Assembly (NCBI GenBank): GCA_035771175.1
Contig: CM069589.1
Span: 24,508,201-24,572,200 of the forward strand
Source: Paratinospora sagittata
Taxonomy: Eukaryota; Streptophyta; Magnoliopsida; Ranunculales; Menispermaceae
Reading direction: 5' to 3'
DNA: 64,000 bases
Positions 7,599 to 20,100 of the stretch are shown piece by piece. The number at the start of each line of letters is the position of its first letter. Position 1 is the first letter of the stretch. Under the pieces are notes generated by a model. That model was not told where the DNA came from. It searched no databases and saw only the letters and a program-made list of their open reading frames with translations. The position numbers were made by a program, and so were the translations under genes.

Positions 7599-10405
7599 CC
7601 ACACTTGCTCATTTGAATAGCAACTTTTGCAAAAACTAAAGAACTTGTGCGTTTTTCATCTTAGCCTTTCTTCAAATCCAAAACAAGTTCTTGAGCGATT
7701 TTAAACCTCTTTTATAGCAAAAGTTTACCTACATTTGATCTATTGATTGATACTTCCAAAAAGTTCTCCAAATCTTTTAAAACTTTGAGAAACTTGTATG
7801 TTTCCATTGAGAAAAGTGTTCAAGACGTTTTTGAGTGTTTTCTACACATCTTGTTGTGTCTTGATCATTCTTGAATGTGGTATCTCTCATCCAACATCAC
7901 TTTTGAAGAATCATCGAGTTTCAACCTTATCCAAGTGGGGTAAAATTTCTCTAACTCGATTCTTGTGATTTTGTTTGAGCAAATCAGTTTTGTGCTTAAG
8001 TTAATATCTTGAAAACTAATTTCATTTTGATTATTGTGTGTGAAACCCTAGTTTGATCTTTATATCATAATATCTTGTTTAGTGATTTCGTAAATATTTT
8101 GTGATATCAATTTATGTGATAAAGTTATACTATATTGAAAAGCCGTAGCCATTTCATTGGAAGTGTGATTTGAGTTATTCAAAAGGCGTTTAAAACATCG
8201 TTTCTTCCTCTTTCCAACGCATTTTCAATCACTCAAATCAAAGCCAAGAATAAAATGTTATGGCTATTTGAATATTTTTTGCCAATCAATCAACTTACTT
8301 ATCGAAAAAATCGTGAAGAAATGTCCAAATAGCCTTAACTTTTCATCCCGACTTTGATTTGAATGATTGAAAAATAATTGAAAATGTCTTTCCTTCCTAT
8401 TTCTAACGCATGTTCAATCACACAAATTGGAGTCGGAATGAAAACGTTGTGGTTATTTTAAAGTTTTACACCGATCATTCAATTACTTCTCAATTGAATC
8501 GATAAGAAAAATTCAAATAGACTTACAGTTTAATCATGACAGTGATATGAGTTAATAAAAAGGCGTTGAAAATATTGTTTCTTCTTCTTTTCAAGGAATG
8601 TGGAATCACTCAAATTGGAGTCTGGGACAAAACGTTATGGCTATTTGAATGTTTGTTACCCATTGACCAACATACTTATGAATCTAATCAGCAATAAAAA
8701 TTCAAAAGCCCTAGCCATTTCATAGGGAGTGTGATTTGAGTTATTCAAAAGGCGTTTAAAATATCGTCTCTTCCTCTTTCCAACGCATTGTCAATCACTC
8801 AAATCAAAGTCAAGAATAAAATGTTATGGCTATTTGAATGTTTTTTGCCTATCAATCAACTTACTTATCGAAAAAATGGTGAAGAAATGTCCAAATAGCC
8901 GTAACTTTTCATCCAGACTTTGATTTGAATGATTGAAAAATAATTCAAAATGTCTTTCCTTCCTATTTCTAACGCATGTTCAATCACACAAATTGGAGTC
9001 GGAATGAAAATGTTGTGGTTATTTTAAAGTTTCACACCGATCATTCAATTACTTCTCGATTGAATCGATAAGAAAAATTCAAATAGACTTACAGTTTAAT
9101 CGGCACACTGATATGAGTTAATAAAAAGGCGTTGAAAATATTGTTTGTTCTTCTTTCGAAGGAATGTGCAATCACTCAAATTGGAGTCTTGAAGAAAACG
9201 TTATGGCTATTTGAATGTTTGTTACCCATTGACCAACATACTTATGAATCTAATCAGCAATAAAAATTCAAAAAACCGTCGCCATTTCTTTCGAAGTGTG
9301 ATTTGACTTATTCAAAAGACATTTAAAATATCCTTTCTTCCTGTTTTCAACGCATTTTCAATTACTCAAATCAAAGTCAGGAATAAAATGTTATGGCTAT
9401 TTGAATGTTTTTTGCCAATCAATCAACTTAATTATCGAGAAAATCGGGAAGAAAAGTCCAAATAGCCGTAACTTTTCATCCCGACTTTCAGTTGAATGAA
9501 TGAAAAATAATTGAAAATGTCTTTCCTTCCTATTTCTAACGCACGTTCAATCACACAAATTGGAGTCGGAATCAAAAATTTGTGGTTATTTTAATGTTTC
9601 ACACTGATCATTCAATTACTTCTCGATTGAATCGATAAGAAAAATTCAAATAGAGTTACAGTTTAATCCTGACCCTGGTATGAGTTAATAAAAAGGCGTT
9701 GAAAATGTTGTTATTTCTTCTTTCGAAGGAATGTGCTATCACTCAAATTGGAGTCTGGGACAAAACGTTATGGCTATTTGAATGTTTGTTTCCCATTGAC
9801 CAACATACTTATGAATCTAATCGGCAATAAAAATTCAAAAAATCGTAGCCATTTCTTTCGAAGTGTGATTTGACTTATTCAAAAGACATTTAAAATATCC
9901 TTTCTTCCTGTTTTCAACGCATTTTCAATTACTCAAATCAAAGTCAGGAATAAAATGTTATGGCTATTTGAATGTTTTTTGCCAATCAATCAACTTACTT
10001 ATCGAAAAAATCGTGAAGAAAAGTCCAAATAGCCGTAATTTTTCATCCCGACTTTGATTTGAATGATTGAAAAATAATTGAAAATGCCTTTCCTTCCTAT
10101 TTCTAACGCACGTTCAATCACACAAATTGGAGTCGGAATCAAAAATTTGTGGTTATTTTAATGTTTCACACCGATCATTCAATTACTTCTCGATTGAATC
10201 GATAAGAAAAATTCAAATAGAGTTACAGTTTAATCCTGACACTGAAATGAGTTAATAAAAAGGCGTTGAAAATGTTGTTATTTCTTCTTTCGAAGGAATG
10301 TGCAATCACTCAAATTGAGTCTGGGAGAAAACGTTATTGCTATTTGAATGTTTGTTACCCATCGACCAACATACTTATGAATCTAATCAGCAATAAAAAT
10401 TCAAA

Positions 10406-10971
10406 AGCCGTAGCCATTTCATTGGAAGTGTGATTTGAGTTATACAAAAGGCGGTTAAAATATCGTTTCTTCCTTTTTCCAACGCATTTTCAATCACTCA
10501 AATCAAAGTCAGGAATAAAATGTTATGGCTATTTGAATATTTTTTGCCAATCAATCAACTTACTTATCGAAAAAATCGTGAAGAAAAGTCCAAATAGCCG
10601 TAACTTTTCATCCCGACTTTGATTTGAATGATTGAAAAATAATTGAAAATGCCTTTCCTTCCTATTTCTAACGCATGTTCAATCACACAAATTGGAGTCG
10701 GAATGAAAAAGTTGTGGTTATTTTAAAGTTTCACACCGATCATTCAATTACTTCTCGATTGAATCGATAAGAAAAATTGAAATAGACTTACAGTTTAATC
10801 TTGACAGTGATATGAGTTAATAAAAAGGCGTTGAAAATATTGTTTCTTCTTCTTTCCAAGGAATGTGCAATCACTCAAATTGGAGTCTGGGACAAAACGT
10901 TATGGCTATTTGAATGTTTGTTACCCATTGACCAACATACTTATGAATCTAATCAGCAATAAAAATTCAAA
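10406..10971 (+). repeat. Representative 566-bp satellite trimer (A-B-C)
   Basis: A = 10406-10595 (190 bp), B = 10596-10783 (188 bp), C = 10784-10971 (188 bp). The starts are homologous: AGCCGTAGCC in A, AGCCGTAACT in B and AGACTTACAG in C. Each monomer then has an oligo-T/CTTCC pyrimidine block, a CAATCAC block, a GTTATGGC or GTTGTGGT block, and ends near TACTT(A/C)T. The three types are clearly related but diverged, so the trimer is an old higher-order unit that is now the real unit of amplification. Confidence 0.9.
10751..10769. other. Conserved 13-bp dyad TCGATTGAATCGA at the satellite B/C boundary
   Basis: TCGATT and AATCGA are perfect inverted arms around a single G. The dyad is present in nearly every full-length B monomer of the array, with rare single changes such as AATCCATAAG near 11895 and AATCAATAAG near 40966. 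It lies inside the 34 bp missing from the short variant. Such dyads can be protein-binding sites or extruding hairpins. The equivalent place in monomer A has a weaker form (ATCGAAAAAATCGT). Confidence 0.7.
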
Positions 10972-13900
10972 AGCCGTACCCATTTCATTGGGAGTGTGAT
11001 TTGAGTTATTCAAAAGGCGTTTAAAATATCGTTTCTTCCTCTTTCCAACGCATTTTCAATCACTCAAATCAAAGTCAAGATTAAAATGTTATGGCTATTT
11101 GAATGTTTTTTGCCTATCAATCAACTTACTTATCGAAAAAATCGTGAAGAAATGTCCAAATAGCCGTAACTTTTCATCCAGACTTTGATTTGAATGATTG
11201 AAAAATAATTCAAAATGTCTTTCCTTCCTATTTCTAACGCATGTTCAATCACACAAATTGGAGTCGGAATGAAAACGTTGTGGTTATTTTAAAGTTTCAC
11301 ACCGATCATTCAATTACTTCTCGATTGAATCGATAAGAAAAATTCAAATAGACTTTCAGTTTAATCGGCACACTGATATGAGTTAATAAAAAGGCGTTGA
11401 AAATATTGTTTATTCTTCTTTCGAAGGAATGTGCAATCACTCAAATTGGAGTCTTGAAGAAAACGTTATGGCTATTTGAATGTTTGTTACCCATTGACCA
11501 ACATACTTATGAATCTAATCAGCAATAAAAATTCAAAAAACCGTGGCGATTTCTTTCGAAGTGTGATTTGAGTTATTCAAAAGACATTTAAAATATCGTT
11601 TCTTCCTCTTTCCAACGCATTTTCAATCACTCATATCAAAGTCAGGAATAAAATGTTATGGCTATTTGAATGTTTTTTGCCAATCAATCAACTTAATTAT
11701 CGAGAAAATCGGGAAGAAAAGTCCAAATAGCCGTAACTTTTCATCCCGACTTTGAGTTGAATGAATGAAAAATAATTGAAAATGTCTTTCCTTCCTATTT
11801 CTAACGCACGTTCAATCACACAAATTGGAGTCGGAATCAAAAATTTGTGGTTATTTTAATGTTTCACACCGATCATTCAATTACTTCTCGATTGAATCCA
11901 TAAGAAAAATTCAAATAGAGTTACAGTTTAATCCTGACCCTGGTATGAGTTAATAAAAAGGCGTTGAAAATGTTGTTATTTCTTCTTTCGAAGGAATGTG
12001 CTATCACTCAAATTGGAGTCTGGGACAAAACGTTATGGCTATTTGAATGTTTGTTTCCCATTGACCAACATACTTATGAATCTAATCGGCAATAAAAATT
12101 CAAAAAATCGTAGCCATTTCTTTCGAAGTGTGATTTGACTTATTCAAAAGACATTTAAAATATCCTTTCTTCCTGTTTTCAACGCATTTTCAATTACTCA
12201 AATCAAAGTCAGGAATAACATGTTATGGCTATTTGAATGTTTTTTGCCAATCAATCAACTTACTTATCGAAAAAATCGTGAAGAAAAGTCCAAATAGCCG
12301 TAATTTTTCATCCCGACTTTGATTTGAATGATTGAAAAATAATTGAAAATGCCTTTCCTTCCTATTTCTAACGCACGTTCAATCACACAAATTGGAGTCG
12401 GAATAAAAAATTTGTGGTTATTTTAATGTTTCACACCGATCATTCAATTACTTCTCGATTGAATCGATAAGAAAAATTCAAATAGAGTTACAGTTTAATC
12501 CTGACACTGAAATGAGTTAATAAAAAGGCGTTGAAAATGTTGTTATTTCTTCTTTCGAAGGAATGTGCAATCACTCAAATTGGAGTCTGGGAGAAAACGT
12601 TATTGCTATTTGAATGTTTGTTACCCATCGACCAACATACTTATGAATCTAATCAGCAATAAAAATTCAAAAGCCGTAGCCATTTCATTGGAAGAGTGAT
12701 TTGTGTTATACAAAAGGCGGTTAAAATATCGTTTCTTCCTTTTTCCAACGCATTTTCAATCACTCAAATCAAAGTCAGGAATAAAATGTTATGGCTATTT
12801 GAATATTTTTTGCCAATCAATCAACTTACTTATCGAAAAAATCGTGAAGAAAAGTCCAAATAGTTGTAACTTTTCATCCCGACTTTGATTTGAATGATTG
12901 AAAAATAATTGAAAATGCCTTTCCTTCCTATTTCTAACGCATGTTCAATCACACAAATTGGAGTCGGAATGAAAAAGTTGTGGTTATTTTAAAGTTTCAC
13001 ACCGATCATTCAATTACTTCTCGATTGAATCGATAAGAAAAATTGAAATAGACTTACAGTTTAATCTTGACAGGGATATGAGTTAATAAAAAGGCGTTGA
13101 AAATATTGTTTCTTTTCTTTCGAAGGAATGTGCAATCACTCAAATTGGAGTCTGGGACAAAACGTTATGGCTATTTGAATGTTTGTTACCCATTGACCAA
13201 CATACTTATGAATCTAATCAGCAATAAAAATTCAAAAGCCGTACCCATTTCATTGGGAGTGTGATTTGAGTTATTCAAAAGGCGTTGAAAATATCGTTTC
13301 TTCCTCTTTCCAACGCATTTTCAATCACTCAAATCAAAGTCAAGAATAAAATGTTATGGCTATTTGAATGTTTTTTGCCTATCAATCAACTTGCTTATCG
13401 AAAAAATCGTGAAGAAATGTCCAAATAGCCGTAACTTTTCATCCAGACTTTGATTTGAATGATTGAAAAATAATTCAAAATGTCTTTCCTTCCTATTTCT
13501 AACGCATGTTCAATCACACAAATTGGAGTCGGAATGAAAACGTTGTGGTTATTTTAAAGTTTCACACCGACCATTCAATTACTTCTCGATTGAATCGATA
13601 AGAAAAATTCAAATAGACTTTCAGTTTATTCGGCACACTGATATGAGTTAATAAAAAGGCGTTGAAAATATTGTTTATTCTTCTTTCGAAGGAATGTGCA
13701 ATCACTCAAATTGGAGTCTTGAAGAAAACGTTATGGCTATTTGAATGTTTGTTACCCATTGACCAACATACTTATGAATCTAATCAGCAATAAAAATTCA
13801 AAAAACCGTGGCCATTTCTTTCGAAGTGTGATTTGAGTTATTCAAAAGACATTAAAAATATCGTTTCTTCCTCTTTCCAACGCATTTTCAATCACTCAAA

Positions 13901-14127
13901 TCAAAGTCAAGAATAAAATGTTATGGCTATTTGAATGTTTTTTGCCAATCAATCAACTTACTTATCGAAAAAATCGTGAAGAAATGTCCAAATAGCCGTG
14001 ACTTTTCATCCCGACTTTGATTTGAATGATTGAAAAGTAATTGAAAATGTCTTTCCTTCCTATTTCTACCGCATGTTCAATCACACAAATTGGAGTCGGA
14101 ATGAAAACGTTGTGCTTATTTTAAAGT

Positions 14128-14152
14128 TTCACACCGATCATTCAAATAGACT
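14128..14152 (+). repeat. Satellite variant with 34-bp deletion at the B/C junction (first of 11)
   Basis: Usual monomers run ATTCAA, then TTACTTCTCG...AAAATTCAA, then ATAGACTTA. Here ATTCAA passes straight to ATAGACTTA. The 34 lost bases are bounded by ATTCAA on both sides, which fits slippage or microhomology-mediated repair. The same shortened form recurs near 16370, 18030, 21960, 23627, 25289, 26952, 29749, 32546, 35344 and 39276, always at higher-order spacing. It therefore arose once and was then amplified. Confidence 0.9.
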
Positions 14153-17100
14153 TAAAGTTTAATCGGGACACTGATATGAGTTAATAAAAAGGCGTTGAAA
14201 ATATTGTTTCTTCTTCTTTCGAAGGAATGTGCAATTACTCAAATTGGAGTCTTGAAGAAAACGTTATGGCTATTTGAATGTTTGTTACCCATTGACCAAC
14301 ATACTTATGAATCTAATCAGCAATAAAAATCAAAAGTCGTAGCCATTTCATTGGAAGTGTGATTTGAGTTATACAGAAGGTGTTTAAAATATCGTTTGTT
14401 CTTCTTTCCAACGCATTTTCAATCACTCAAATCAAAGTCAGGAATAAAATGTTATGGCTATTTGAATGTTTTTTGCCAATCAATCAACTTACTTATCGAA
14501 AAAATCGTGAAGAAAAGTCCAAATAACCGTAACTTTTCATCCCGACTTTGATTTGAATGTTTGAAAAATAATTGAAAATGTCTTTCCTTCCTATTTCTAA
14601 CGCATGTTCAATCACACAAATTGGAGTCGGAATGAAAAAGTTGTGGTTATTTTAAAGTTTCACACCGATCATTCAGTTACTTCTCGATTGAATCGATAAG
14701 AAAAATTCAAATAGACTTAAAGTTTAATCTTGACAGTGATATGAGTTAATAAAAAGGCGTTGAAAATATTCTTTCTTCTTCTTTCCAAGGAATGTGCATT
14801 CACTTAAATTGGAGTCTGGGACAAAACGTTATGGCTATTTGAATGTTTGTTACCCATTGACCAACATACTTATGTATCTAATCAGCAATAGAAATTCAAA
14901 AAACCGTGGCCATTTCTTTCAAAGTGTGAATTGAGTTATTCAAAAGACATTTAAAATATCGTTCCTTCCTATTTCCAACGCATTTTCAATCACTCAAATC
15001 AAAGTCAGGAATAAAATGTTATGGCAATTTGAATGTGTTTTGCCAATCAATCAACTTACTTATCGAAAAAATCGTGAAGAAAAGTCCAAATAGCCGTAAC
15101 TTTTCATCCCGACTTTGAGTTGAATGATTGAAAATTATTGAAAATGTCTTTCCTTCTTATTTCTAACGCATGTTGAATCACACAAATTGGAGTCAGAATC
15201 AAAAATTTGTGGTTATTTTAAAGTTTCACACCGATCATTCAATTACTTCTCGATTGAATCGATAAGAAAAATTCAAATAGACTTAAAGTTTAATCTTGAC
15301 AGTGATATGAGTTAATAAAAAGGCGTTGAAAATATTGTTTCTTCTTCTTTCCAAGGAATGTGCAATCACTCAAATTGGAGTCTGGGACAAAACGTTATGG
15401 CTATTTGAATGTTTGTTACCCATTGACCAACATACTTATGAATCTAATCAGCAATAAAAATTCAAAAAACCGTGGCCATTTCTTTCGAAGTGTGATTTGA
15501 GTTATTCAAAAGACATTTAAAATATCGTTTCTTCCTATTTCCAACGCATTTTCACTCACTCAAATCAAAGTCAGGAATAAAATGTTATGGCAATTTGAAT
15601 GTGTTTTGCCAATCAATCAACTTACTTATCGAAAAAATCGTGAAGAAAAGTCCAAATAGCCGTAACTTTTCATCCCGACTTTGAGTTGAATGATTGAAAA
15701 ATAATTGAAAATGTCTTTCCTTCCTATTTCTAACACATGTTCAATCACACAAAATGGAGTCGGAATCATAAATTTGTGGTTATTTTATTGTTTCACACCG
15801 ATCATTCAATTACTTCTCGATTGAATCGATAAGAAAAATTCAAATAGAGTTACAGTTTAATCCTGACACTGATATGAGTTAATAAAAAGGCGTTGAAAAT
15901 GTTGTTATTTCTTCTTTCGAAGGAATTTGCAATCACTGAAATTGGAGTCTGGGACAAAACATTATGGCTATTTGAATGTTTGTTTCCCATTGACCAACAT
16001 ACTTATGAATCTAATCAGCAATAAAAATTCAAAAGCCGTAGCCATTTCATTGGAAGTGTGATTTGAGTAATACAAAAGGCGGTTAAAATATCGTTTCTTC
16101 CTTTTTCCAACGCATTTTCAATCACTCAAACCAAAGTCAGGAATAAAATGTTATGGCTATTTGAATATTTTTGCCAATCAATGAACTTACTTATCGAAAA
16201 AATCGTGAAGAAAAGTCCAAATAACCGTAACTTTTCATCCCGACTTTGATTTGAATGATTGAAAAATAATTGAAAATGTCTTTCCTTCCTATTTCTAACG
16301 CATGGTCAATCACACAAATTGGAGTCGGAATGAAAACGTTGTGGTTATTTTAAAGTTTCACACCGATTATTCAAATAGACTTACAGTTTAATCGGGACAC
16401 TGATATGAGTTAATAAAAAGGCGTTGAAAATATTGTTTCTTCTTCTTTCGAAGGAATGTGCAATCAGTCAAATTGGAGTCTTGAAGAAAACGTTATGGCT
16501 ATTTGAATGTTTGTTACCCATTGACCAACATACTTATGAATCTAATCAGCAATAAAAATTCAAAAGCCGTAGCCATTTCATTGGAAGTGTGATTTGAGTT
16601 ATACAGAAGGTGTTTAAAATATCGTTTCTTCTTCTTTCCAACGCATTTTGAATCACTCAAATCAAAGTCAGGAATAAAATGTTATTGCTATTTGAGTGTT
16701 TTTTGCCAATCAATCAACTTACTTATCAAAAAAATCGTGAAGAAAAGTCCAAATAACCGTAACTTTTCATCCCGACTTTGATTTGAATGATTGAAAAATA
16801 ATTGAAAATGTCTTTCCTTCCTTTTTCTAACGCATGTTCAATCACACAAATTGGAGTCGGAATGAAAAAGTTGTGGTTATTTTAAAGTTTCACACCGATC
16901 ATTCAGTTACTTCTCGATTGAATCGATAAGAAAAATTCAAATAGACTTAAAGTTTACTCTTGACAGTGATATGAGTTAATAAAAAGGCGTTGAAAATATT
17001 CTTTCTTCTTATTTCCAAGGAATGTGCAATCACTTAAATTGGAGTCTGGGACAAAACGTTATGGCTATTTGAATGTTTGTTACCCATTGACCAACATACT

Positions 17101-20100
17101 TATGTATCCAATCAGCAATAAAAATTCAAAAAACCGTGGGCATTTCTTTCAAAGTGTGAATTGAGTTATTCAAAAGACATTTAAAATATCGTTTCTTCCT
17201 ATTTCCAACGCATTTTCAATCACTCAAATCAAAGTCAGGAATAAAATGTTATGGCAATTTGAATGTGTTTTGCCAATCAATCAACTTACTTATCGAAAAA
17301 ATCGTGAAGAAAAGTCCAAATAGCCGTAACTTTTCATCCCGACTTTGAGTTGAATGATTGAAAAATAATTGAAAATGTCTTTCCTTCCTATTTCTAACAC
17401 ATGTTCAATCACACAAAATGGAGTCGGAATCAAAAATTTGTGGTTATTTTAATGTTTCACACCGATCATTCAATTACTTCTCGATTGAATCGATAAGAAA
17501 AATTCAAATAGAGTTACAGTTTAATCCTGACCCTAATATGAGTTAATAAAAAGGCGTTGAAAATGTTGTTATTTCTTCTTTCGAAGGATTGTGCAATCAC
17601 TGAAATTGGAGTCTGGGACAAAACGTTATGGCTATTTGAATGTTTGTTTCCCATTGACCAACATACTTATGAATCTAATCAGCAATAAAAATTCAAAAGC
17701 CGTAGCCATTTCATTGGAAGTGTGGTTTGAGTAATACAAAAGGCGGTTAAAATATCGTTTCTTACTTTTCCAACGCATTTTCAATCACTCAAACCAAAGT
17801 CAGGAATAAAATGTTATGGCTATTTGAATATTTTTGCCAATCAATGAACTTACTTATCGAAAAAATCGTGAAGAAAAGTCCAAATAACCGTAACTTTTCA
17901 TCCCGACTTTGATTTGAATGATTGAAAAATAATTGAAAATGTCTTTCCTTCCTATTTCTAACGCATGGTCAATCACACAAATTGGAGTCGGAATGAAAAC
18001 GTTGTGGTTATTTTAAAGTTTCGCACCGATTATTCAAATAGACTTACAGTTTAATCGGGACACTGATATGAGTTAATAAAAAGGCGTTGAAAATATTGTT
18101 TCTTCTTCTTTCGAAGGAATGTGCAATCAGTCAAATTGGAGTCTTGAAGAAAACGTTATGGCTATTAGAATGTTTGTTACCCATTGACCAACATACTTAT
18201 GAATCTAATCAGCAATAAAAATTGAAAAGCCGTAGCCATTTCATTGGAAGTGTGATTTGAGTTATACAGAAGGTGTTTAAAATATCGTTTCTTCTTCTTT
18301 CCAACGCATTTTGAATCACTCAAATCAAAGTCAGGAATAAAATGTTATTGCTATTTGAGTGTTTTTTGCCAATCAATCAACTTACTTATCAAAAAAATCG
18401 TGAAGAAAAGTCCAAATAACCGTAACTTTTCATCCCGACTTTGATTTGAATGATTGAAAAATAATTGAAAATGTCTTTCCTTCCTTTTTCTAACGCATGT
18501 TCAATCACACAAATTGGAGTCGGAATGAAAAAGTTGTGGTTATTTTAAAGTTTCACACCGATCATTCAGTTACTTCACGATTGAATCGATAAGAAAAATT
18601 CAAATAGACTTAAAGTTTAATCTTGACAGTGATATGACTTAATAAAAAGGCGTTGAAAATATTCTTTCTTCTTCTTTCCAAGGAATGTGCAATCACTCAA
18701 ATTGGAGTCTGGGACAAAACGTTATGGCTATTTGAATGTTTGTTACCCATTGACCAACATACTTATGAATCTAATCAGCAATAAAAATTCAAAAAACCGT
18801 GGCCGTTTCTTTCGAAGTGTGAATTGAGTTATTCAAAAGACATTTAAAATATCGTTTCTTCCTATTTCCAACGCATTTTCAATCACTCAAATCAAAGTCA
18901 GGAATAAAATGTTATGGCAATTTGAATGTGTTTTGCCAATCAATCAACTTACTTATCGAAAAAATCGTGAAGAAAAGTCCAAATAGCCGTAACTTTTCAT
19001 CCCGACTTTGAGTTGAATGATTGAAAAATAATTGAAAATGTCTTTCCTTCCTATTTCTAACACATGTTCAATCACACAAAATGGAGTCGGAATCATAAAT
19101 TTGTGGTTATTTTATTGTTTCACATCGATCATTCAATTACTTCTCGATTGAATCGATAAGAAAAATTCAAATAGAGTTACAGTTTAATCCTGACACTGAT
19201 ATGAGTTAATAAAAAGGCGTTGAAAATGTTGTTATTTCTTCTTTCGAAGGAATGTGCAATCACTGAAATTGGAGTCTGGGACAAAACATTATGGCTATTT
19301 GAATGTTTGTTTCCCATTGACCAACATACTTATGAATCTAATCAGCAATAAAAATTCAAAAGCCGTAGCCATTTCATTGGAAGTGTGATTTGAGTAATAC
19401 AAAAGGCGGTTAAAATATCGTTTCTTCCTTTTTCCAACGCATTTTCAATCACTCAAACCAAAGTCAGGAATAAAATGTTATTGCTATTTGAGTGTTTTTT
19501 GCCAATCAATCAACTTACTTATCAAAAAAATCGTGAAGAATAGTCCAAATAACCGTAACCTTTCATCCCGACTTTGATTTGAATGATTGAAAAATAATTG
19601 AAAATGTCTTTCCTTCCTTTTTCTAACGCATGTTCAATCACACAAATTGGAGTCGGAATGAAAAAGTTGTGGTTATTTTAAAGTTTCACACCGATCATTC
19701 AGTTACTTCTCGATTGAATCGATAAGAAAAATTCAAATAGACTTAAAGTTTAATCTTGACAGTGATATGACTTAATAAAAAGGCGTTGAAAATATTCTTT
19801 CTTCTTCTTTCCAAGGAATGTGCAATCACTCAAATTGGAGTCTGGGACAGAACGTTATGGCTATTTGAATGTTTGTTACCCATTGACCAACATACTTATG
19901 AATCTAATCAGCAATAAAAATTCAAAAAACCGTGGCCGTTTCTTTCGAAGTGTGATTTGAGTTATTCAAAAGGCATTTAAAATATCGTTTCTTCCTATTT
20001 CCAACGCATTTTCAATCACTCAAATCAAAGTCAGGAATAAAATGTTATGGCAATTTGAATGTGTTTTGCCAATCAATCAACTTACTTATCGAAAAAATCG

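Larger units (their letters stand above)
6705..8114 (+). repeat. LTR-like repeat, copy 2 (about 1,410 bp)
   Basis: Collinear with the copy at 5241-6704 but diverged by many substitutions and small indels, so the duplication is not recent. Its TATA box is at 7591 (TATAAATACC) and its GGAACGCGCTCC-like cluster at about 7309-7570. The end (TGTGATATCAATTTA) matches the end of copy 1. It is followed by TGTGATAAAGTTAT, which weakly resembles the start of a third copy cut off by the satellite. Confidence 0.65.
8132..14100 (+). repeat. Satellite block I: 2,265-bp higher-order repeat (4 trimers)
   Basis: Trimer variants recur every fourth unit. AGCCGTAGCC with CATTGGAAG is at 8141, 10406 and 12672. 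The CATAGGGAG/CATTGGGAG type is at 8707, 10972 and 13237. AACCGT(C/G)GC with CTTTCGAAG is at 9274, 11539 and 13804. AATCGTAGCC is at 9841 and 12106. That gives two full copies and a partial third. The pattern is lost after about 14.1 kb. Confidence 0.85.

Noticed and set aside
1..8131. Host protein-coding gene, tRNA or rRNA in the left flank
   Set aside because: All coding similarity found belongs to transposable elements, and no cloverleaf or rRNA-like sequence was recognised by eye.
12703..12888. 61-aa open frame in the satellite
   Set aside because: Fortuitous frame across A monomer sequence that appears at this length only in this copy; no protein similarity.
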